Assembly (NCBI GenBank): GCA_964541895.1
Contig: CAZISM010000013.1
Coordinates: 1 to 64,000 of the forward strand
DNA: 64,000 nucleotides
From: CAZISM01 sp964541895
GTDB taxonomy: Bacteria; Zhuqueibacterota; Zhuqueibacteria; Residuimicrobiales; Residuimicrobiaceae
Direction of reading: 5' to 3'
In this document: piece by piece, positions 60,600 to 64,000 of the stretch
Position numbering within the stretch: position 1 is the first letter of the stretch
Layout: each line of letters begins with the position of its first letter
Made by a program: the position numbers and the translations under genes
Notes under the pieces: model-generated
The model's input: only the letters and a program-made list of their open reading frames with translations
Told to the model about the DNA's origin: nothing
Databases searched by the model: none

Positions 60600-60628
60600 A
60601 AAAAAAGGGCTTCCCGGATGGGAAGCCC
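60600..60628 (-). terminator. Rho-independent terminator of fadL
   Basis: GGGCTTCCC (60607-60615) pairs with GGGAAGCCC (60620-60628); the seven A on the plus strand (60600-60606) give a U-run on the minus transcript. It lies 50 bases after the FadL stop codon and just upstream of the lipoprotein gene. Confidence 0.88.
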
Positions 60629-60679
60629 TAATGTACAAACAATTATAACATGTTAAAAACAATTAAAATTTCACGGCTG

Positions 60680-62164
60680 TTAAAAGTCGAAATCAATTCC
60701 CAGCGTGGCGGTGTTCACGTTCATCTTGTAGGTGCCGGCCATGTTCTCATAGCCGGTTTTGCCGGCGTTGAGTACCCATTCGTCGATGGTGGCGTCCGCG
60801 ATGAGCATGCGCTCATACACAGCGTGCAGGCGGATCGGGCCGACAGGCACTTCCAGACCGGCGATAATGGTATTTCTGCGATTGACGTCCGGGATCGTGG
60901 GCTGCATGGTCTCGGGAACAGCGGCATTGGGTTCGCTGTAGAAGGCGCCGCGCAGCTTAAAGGCGCTGAACGCGTATTCCAGGCCGATACCCATGCGGAT
61001 GGTATCTTCCCAGTTCAGGAGCAACTCGGAGAACTGTTTGCCGTTTTCGTCGTTGATGATGATCGCGTCCCAGGAGGTCCACTGCGTCATAGCCACATCG
61101 GCGGTCACCAGCAGGTTTTTAATACCGGTCCAGGCAAAGCCTACGCCGGCGCACAGGGGCAACGGCATGTCGGCCTTGATGCTTTTATCCACGCCCAGCG
61201 AAGAGTCGGCCCGGCCGGAGTAGAACTGGGTCAGGACATAATAGGATTGGGGTGTAAGTTGACCGGCCTGGAGCATCGGTTTGAACAGGGCGGCATCCAG
61301 CGCCTTGACTTTTTGATTGACTTCGGCGTTGTTGGCAAAAATCATGATACCGCTGGCTTTGCCTTCCAGCGCCACATCCTGGTAATAGCGTAGAGAAGCG
61401 CCGATGGTGAAGGTGGGCGCCACCTTGAACTGCAGGCCGACGTTGGCGCCGAGGCCCATGCCGTCACCTTCGAGGATGGTGTTGGTCATGAGATGGTTGT
61501 ACTGCGGCAGATAGGCGCTGGTGCCCAGGGTCGAACGAATGGTGGTATTGGTAGCCAGCTTGGCGTCAAACAGATAGGGGTTGGGGGTGAAATTGGGTTT
61601 CCGAATCATAATGTCGGCATAGATGAGATTGAGGCCCAAGCCAACGGACAGTTTGGAGCTCAGTTTAAAGGCAACGGTCGGTTGCAGCGTCAGCACTTTG
61701 AGATCGTCTTCATAGTCGTATTGGGGATACGCCGAATTATATTTCCGGTAGTCGGTCAGCGCCCATTTGGCGCCGAGGCCGAAAATGGGGAAGAAGCCGA
61801 TACCCCAGGCCATTTTTTCATTGCTGCAGTAATAGCCGAGGGATGGCATAAAGTAATTCTTTACAATATTTTCGGTGTTGCCGGCGGTCATGGAGCTGAA
61901 GGTCTGGCCATTAAGAGCGGTGGCCGGGGTAAAGCCGACCACGGGGCGGATCATTTCTACGCCGAACCCTGCATGGCGGCCTTTGGAGAACACCAGGCCG
62001 GCCGGATTCCAGAACAGGCCTTCCCACGTATTGGAAACACCGCGGTAATTTCCACCCAACGCTGTGGCACGGGCTCCGATGCCGGTCAGATCGACACCGG
62101 ATGCGAACAGGCTCGCGCTCATGGCCAAAATGCCGATCAGTAGTAGAGCTACTCCTCGTTTCAT
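60680..62164 (-). CDS. OmpP1/FadL/TodX-family outer-membrane transport protein
   Basis: A 494-residue outer-membrane protein. Signal peptide ('GVALLLIGILAMSASLFAS'), then the FadL start 'DLTGIGARATALGGNYRGVSN' with 'FWNPAGLVFSKG', beta-barrel strands and a C-terminal Phe ('ATLGIDFDF'). It moves long-chain fatty acids or other hydrophobic compounds across the outer membrane. GGAGGA precedes the ATG. It is divergent from the TetR regulator, whose likely operators lie between them. Confidence 0.92.
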   Translation of the reverse strand: MKRGVALLLIGILAMSASLFASGVDLTGIGARATALGGNYRGVSNTWEGLFWNPAGLVFSKGRHAGFGVEMIRPVVGFTPATALNGQTFSSMTAGNTENIVKNYFMPSLGYYCSNEKMAWGIGFFPIFGLGAKWALTDYRKYNSAYPQYDYEDDLKVLTLQPTVAFKLSSKLSVGLGLNLIYADIMIRKPNFTPNPYLFDAKLATNTTIRSTLGTSAYLPQYNHLMTNTILEGDGMGLGANVGLQFKVAPTFTIGASLRYYQDVALEGKASGIMIFANNAEVNQKVKALDAALFKPMLQAGQLTPQSYYVLTQFYSGRADSSLGVDKSIKADMPLPLCAGVGFAWTGIKNLLVTADVAMTQWTSWDAIIINDENGKQFSELLLNWEDTIRMGIGLEYAFSAFKLRGAFYSEPNAAVPETMQPTIPDVNRRNTIIAGLEVPVGPIRLHAVYERMLIADATIDEWVLNAGKTGYENMAGTYKMNVNTATLGIDFDF

Positions 62165-62219
62165 TATTCCTCCTCCAAACAAAGATGATAAGATGGGTCT
62201 GCACTCCTGTTGTGCATCT

Positions 62220-62248
62220 AGTTTACTTAAAAATTTTTATAGAGTCAA
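62220..62248 (-). promoter_or_regulatory. Sigma-70-like promoter of fadL
   Basis: On the minus strand TTGACT (62248-62243), 17 bp, TAAACT (62225-62220), 55 bases before the ATG. Confidence 0.7.
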
Positions 62249-62256
62249 CACAAAAA

Positions 62257-62279
62257 TGAATAATATTCAAAATTATTCA
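62257..62279. promoter_or_regulatory. Operator candidate 1 for the TetR-family regulator
   Basis: TGAATAAT (62257-62264) and ATTATTCA (62272-62279) form a perfect inverted repeat with a 7-base spacer, just upstream of the fadL -35 box. TGAAT/ATTCA half-sites recall FadR-type operators. Confidence 0.5.
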
Positions 62280-62297
62280 ACAATACGCTAAAACCAC

Positions 62298-62325
62298 TTG
62301 CATTTGCAAATAATTTTATTAATTT
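62298..62325 (+). promoter_or_regulatory. Promoter candidate for the TetR-family gene
   Basis: TTGCAT (62298-62303), 16 bp, TAATTT (62320-62325; TAATTTTG to 62327), 42 bases before the ATG. It overlaps the palindrome ATTTGCAAAT (62302-62311). Confidence 0.5.
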
Positions 62326-62333
62326 TGTAAAAA

Positions 62334-62348
62334 ATGAATATGTTTCAT
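62334..62348. promoter_or_regulatory. Operator candidate 2 for the TetR-family regulator
   Basis: ATGAA and TTCAT (62334-62338, 62344-62348) flank a 5-base spacer, 20 bases upstream of the regulator's start codon; position fits autorepression. Confidence 0.4.
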
Positions 62349-62367
62349 ATTTTATAAGGATACATAT

Positions 62368-62949
62368 ATGAGTGCCGATAAACGGGAGCGGATTTTAAAG
62401 GCAGCGATCAAAGTTTTTGCCCGTGAAGGTTTTTTTGCCGCCAAAGTGGAAGATATCGCCAAAGTAGCGGATGTGGCCACCGGGACCATCTATCTCTATT
62501 TTGAAAATAAAGACGACCTCATGATCTCGATTTTTGAAGAAGAGATGGTGCCGATCATCGAAAATATGCGGCAAAAGCTGGAATCGATCTCTTCGGCTAC
62601 GGCCAAGTTGCGCACGTTTATCAACCTGCATCTGGGTCTGGTGCAGGACCATCCGGACATGGCGCAGTTGATGCAGGTGGAGTTGCGTCAGAGCAGCCGA
62701 TTTTTGCACGGTTATGACGGCACTCGCTTCAAGGAATATCTCTCCATTATTGCCGAGATCCTGAAGCTGGGGCAGGGCCAAAAAGAGTTTCGTGACGACA
62801 TCAATCCGTCCATTTTCAAGCAGGTGCTCTTTGGCGCCGTGGACCAGATTGCCACCAACTGGACCATTTCCAAAACCAAGCGCATCAACCTCTCCCAATC
62901 CGCTGATCAGATCTCAACCATCATACTGGACGGTCTGGCAAAGAACTGA
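62368..62949 (+). CDS. TetR/AcrR family transcriptional regulator (FadR-like)
   Basis: A 193-residue repressor-type protein. The N-terminal helix-turn-helix is typical ('RILKAAIKVFAREGFFAAKVEDIAKVADV' in pieces: 'ILKAAIKVFAREGFF', 'KVEDIAKVADVATGTIYLYF'). The C-terminal ligand domain ('MAQLMQVELRQSSRFLH', 'FKQVLFGAVDQIATNWTI') resembles Bacillus FadR, which senses long-chain acyl-CoA. Divergent from fadL and followed by etfB, it probably represses fatty-acid uptake and beta-oxidation. AAGGATAC lies about 10 bases upstream of the ATG. Confidence 0.9.
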   Translation: MSADKRERILKAAIKVFAREGFFAAKVEDIAKVADVATGTIYLYFENKDDLMISIFEEEMVPIIENMRQKLESISSATAKLRTFINLHLGLVQDHPDMAQLMQVELRQSSRFLHGYDGTRFKEYLSIIAEILKLGQGQKEFRDDINPSIFKQVLFGAVDQIATNWTISKTKRINLSQSADQISTIILDGLAKN

Positions 62950-62997
62950 ACCACATTCAAAATTGTTTTTGAAATGTCATGGCGAATAGGTACATTA

Positions 62998-63025
62998 TTA
63001 AGCCGGCGGATCCGCCGGTTTTTTT
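62998..63025 (+). terminator. Rho-independent terminator after the TetR-family gene
   Basis: CCGGCGGATCCGCCGG (63003-63018) is a palindromic hairpin followed by seven T. Confidence 0.92.
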
Positions 63026-63086
63026 ATATACCGATCGCCCGGGCGAGCGACTGATCCCTGTATAACATTGAAAGCGAGGTAGCAAA

Positions 63087-63836
63087 GTGAACATTCTGGT
63101 GTGTCTCAAGCAGGTTCCGGATACGGAAGCAACCATAAAGACCGGGTCCGGCGGCAAGGCTATTGATGAAAGCGGCATCAAGTTTATCATGAATCCCTAC
63201 GATGAATTCGCCGTTGAAGAGGCGTTGCGAATGAAAGAAGCGGCCGGCGGCACCATTAAAGCGATCACCATGGGCCCTGAACGAGCCAAAGAGGTCTTGC
63301 GCACGGCTGTGGCCATGGGCGTCGATGACGTGCTTTTGTTGCAGAATGATCAGGTGCAGCTGGATGGTTTTAAAAGCGCTCAGGCTCTGGCACAAGCCAT
63401 AGCCGGGGAAGCATACGATGTGATTCTGCTTGGCAAGGAGGCGATCGATGACGGCAACATGCAGGTGGGTCCCATGCTGGCCGAGATCCTCAACATTCCC
63501 TGTGTAACGGTGGTGACCAAACTGGCTCTTCAGGCCGGATCCTTCACCGCCGAACGGGAGGGCGAAGCCGGCACCGAGGTGCTGACCGGCCCGACGCCGT
63601 GTCTGATCACCTGCCAGAAAGGGTTGAACGAACCTCGTTATCCTTCCATTCGCGGGGTGATGATGGCCAAGAAGAAGGACATTCCTGTGGTTCAGTTGGA
63701 GGCTATGGACAGCCGTGTCGCCATCACCGAATTCAGCTATCCCAAGAGCCGCAAAGGCGGCCAGATTGTAGGCGAAGGCAGTGCGGCGGTACCGGAGCTG
63801 GTGCGCCGGCTGCGCGAGGAAGCAAAAGTGATCTAG
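63087..63836 (+). CDS. etfB: Electron transfer flavoprotein subunit beta
   Basis: A 249-residue EtfB of normal length: 'ILVCLKQVPDTEATIK', 'NPYDEFAVEEALRMKE', 'VILLGKEAIDDGNMQVGPMLAE', 'GLNEPRYPSIRGVMMAKKK'. With EtfA it carries electrons from acyl-CoA dehydrogenases to the quinone pool. The start is GTG with GAGGT seven bases upstream. The usual partner etfA is not recognisable in the 164 bases that follow, though the window ends there. Confidence 0.95.
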   Translation: MNILVCLKQVPDTEATIKTGSGGKAIDESGIKFIMNPYDEFAVEEALRMKEAAGGTIKAITMGPERAKEVLRTAVAMGVDDVLLLQNDQVQLDGFKSAQALAQAIAGEAYDVILLGKEAIDDGNMQVGPMLAEILNIPCVTVVTKLALQAGSFTAEREGEAGTEVLTGPTPCLITCQKGLNEPRYPSIRGVMMAKKKDIPVVQLEAMDSRVAITEFSYPKSRKGGQIVGEGSAAVPELVRRLREEAKVI

Positions 63837-64000
63837 ACGGGTTTTGCAGCGGTGATTGTCTTTTGCCGGTTATCTTTCATGCATCACGAATTCTTTTGAG
63901 CGCATCCCGGTTAAAAAATGTCGAACACCTCGATGGTCCGGGATGTGGGCCCGGTTTATCAGGATTATGAAATACGGTGCAGAATATATGTGAACGAATC
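63837..64000. other. Right-edge region after etfB
   Basis: No gene is confirmed. An ATG at 63918 opens a frame of 27 codons that runs off the window (starts 'MSNTSMVRDVGPVYQDYE'), with no clear ribosome binding site and no resemblance to EtfA; it could be the start of the next gene. Confidence 0.25.

Noticed and set aside
1..64000. tRNA, rRNA, CRISPR and insertion-sequence signals
   Set aside because: Looked for cloverleaf-like CCA-adjacent structures, regularly spaced repeats and transposase motifs by eye; none was convincing. A tRNAscan-SE and CRISPR finder run would be decisive.

Overview
The window looks like a chromosomal segment from a Gram-negative (diderm) bacterium of the FCB lineage. 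Candidate division KSB1 or a Calditrichota-like relative is my best guess, inferred from gene content and not from a database match. Pointers: a TonB-dependent receptor with an N-terminal carboxypeptidase-regulatory-like domain, a FadL-type outer-membrane protein, lipoproteins with 'NPLDP'-type N-termini, Tat-exported Gfo/Idh/MocA and DUF362 proteins, a two-domain DUF1080 protein, a LapA-LapB pair, and many RsbU-type phosphatases. By eye the G+C is in the mid-50s; I did not compute it. I found no rRNA, tRNA, CRISPR array, insertion sequence or prophage.

Layout. 1-1.4 kb: end of a SpmA-like gene and an orphan AbiEi-type antitoxin gene. 1.7-6.6 kb: a small ferredoxin, then on the minus strand a URO-D-family protein, a dihydrodipicolinate-synthase-family aldolase and a TPR/thioredoxin lipoprotein. 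6.9-11.7 kb: a sugar operon (GH38 alpha-mannosidase, atypical NAD-binding epimerase, second DHDPS-like aldolase). 11.8-16.4 kb: a glycosyltransferase fusion, accA, an RsbU phosphatase and a Cys-rich Trm112-like protein. 16.6-23.1 kb: an HNH protein and the housekeeping run scpA-scpB-rluB-cmk-ispH-rpsA. 23.2-28.7 kb: DEAD-box helicase, a membrane protein, lapA-lapB-SPOR operon, HAD hydrolase. 28.9-30.2 kb: Tat-exported oxidoreductase. 30.5-32.6 kb: a multi-sensor protein with no output domain.

32.7-36.4 kb holds a complete AmmeMemoRadiSam set (DUF362 protein, radical SAM enzyme, Memo-AMMECR1 fusion) in which every protein begins with an export-like signal. 36.5-47.6 kb is a partner-switching cluster: lipoprotein, two membrane RsbU phosphatases, a STAS antagonist, an RsbW-like kinase, a GAF-GAF phosphatase, a receiver-phosphatase and a B12/radical SAM protein. 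Many inputs (membrane, GAF, receiver) therefore appear to converge on one antagonist/kinase pair, with no sigma factor in the window.

47.8-57.4 kb: deoxynucleoside kinase, SAM hydrolase family protein, M50 protease, unknown membrane-anchored protein, PBP1A, PfkB kinase, sodium:solute symporter, DUF1080 protein, SpoU methyltransferase. 57.6-62.2 kb (minus): TonB receptor, lipoprotein, FadL protein. 62.4-63.8 kb: TetR regulator and etfB, which with fadL suggests a fatty-acid uptake and oxidation locus.

Regulation. Eleven intergenic regions contain a TTG element and a TAnnnT hexamer at sigma-70-like spacing (16-17 bp between hexamers), so a promoter pattern can be read from the window. Strong intrinsic terminators follow rpsA, the multi-sensor gene, the TetR gene and fadL.
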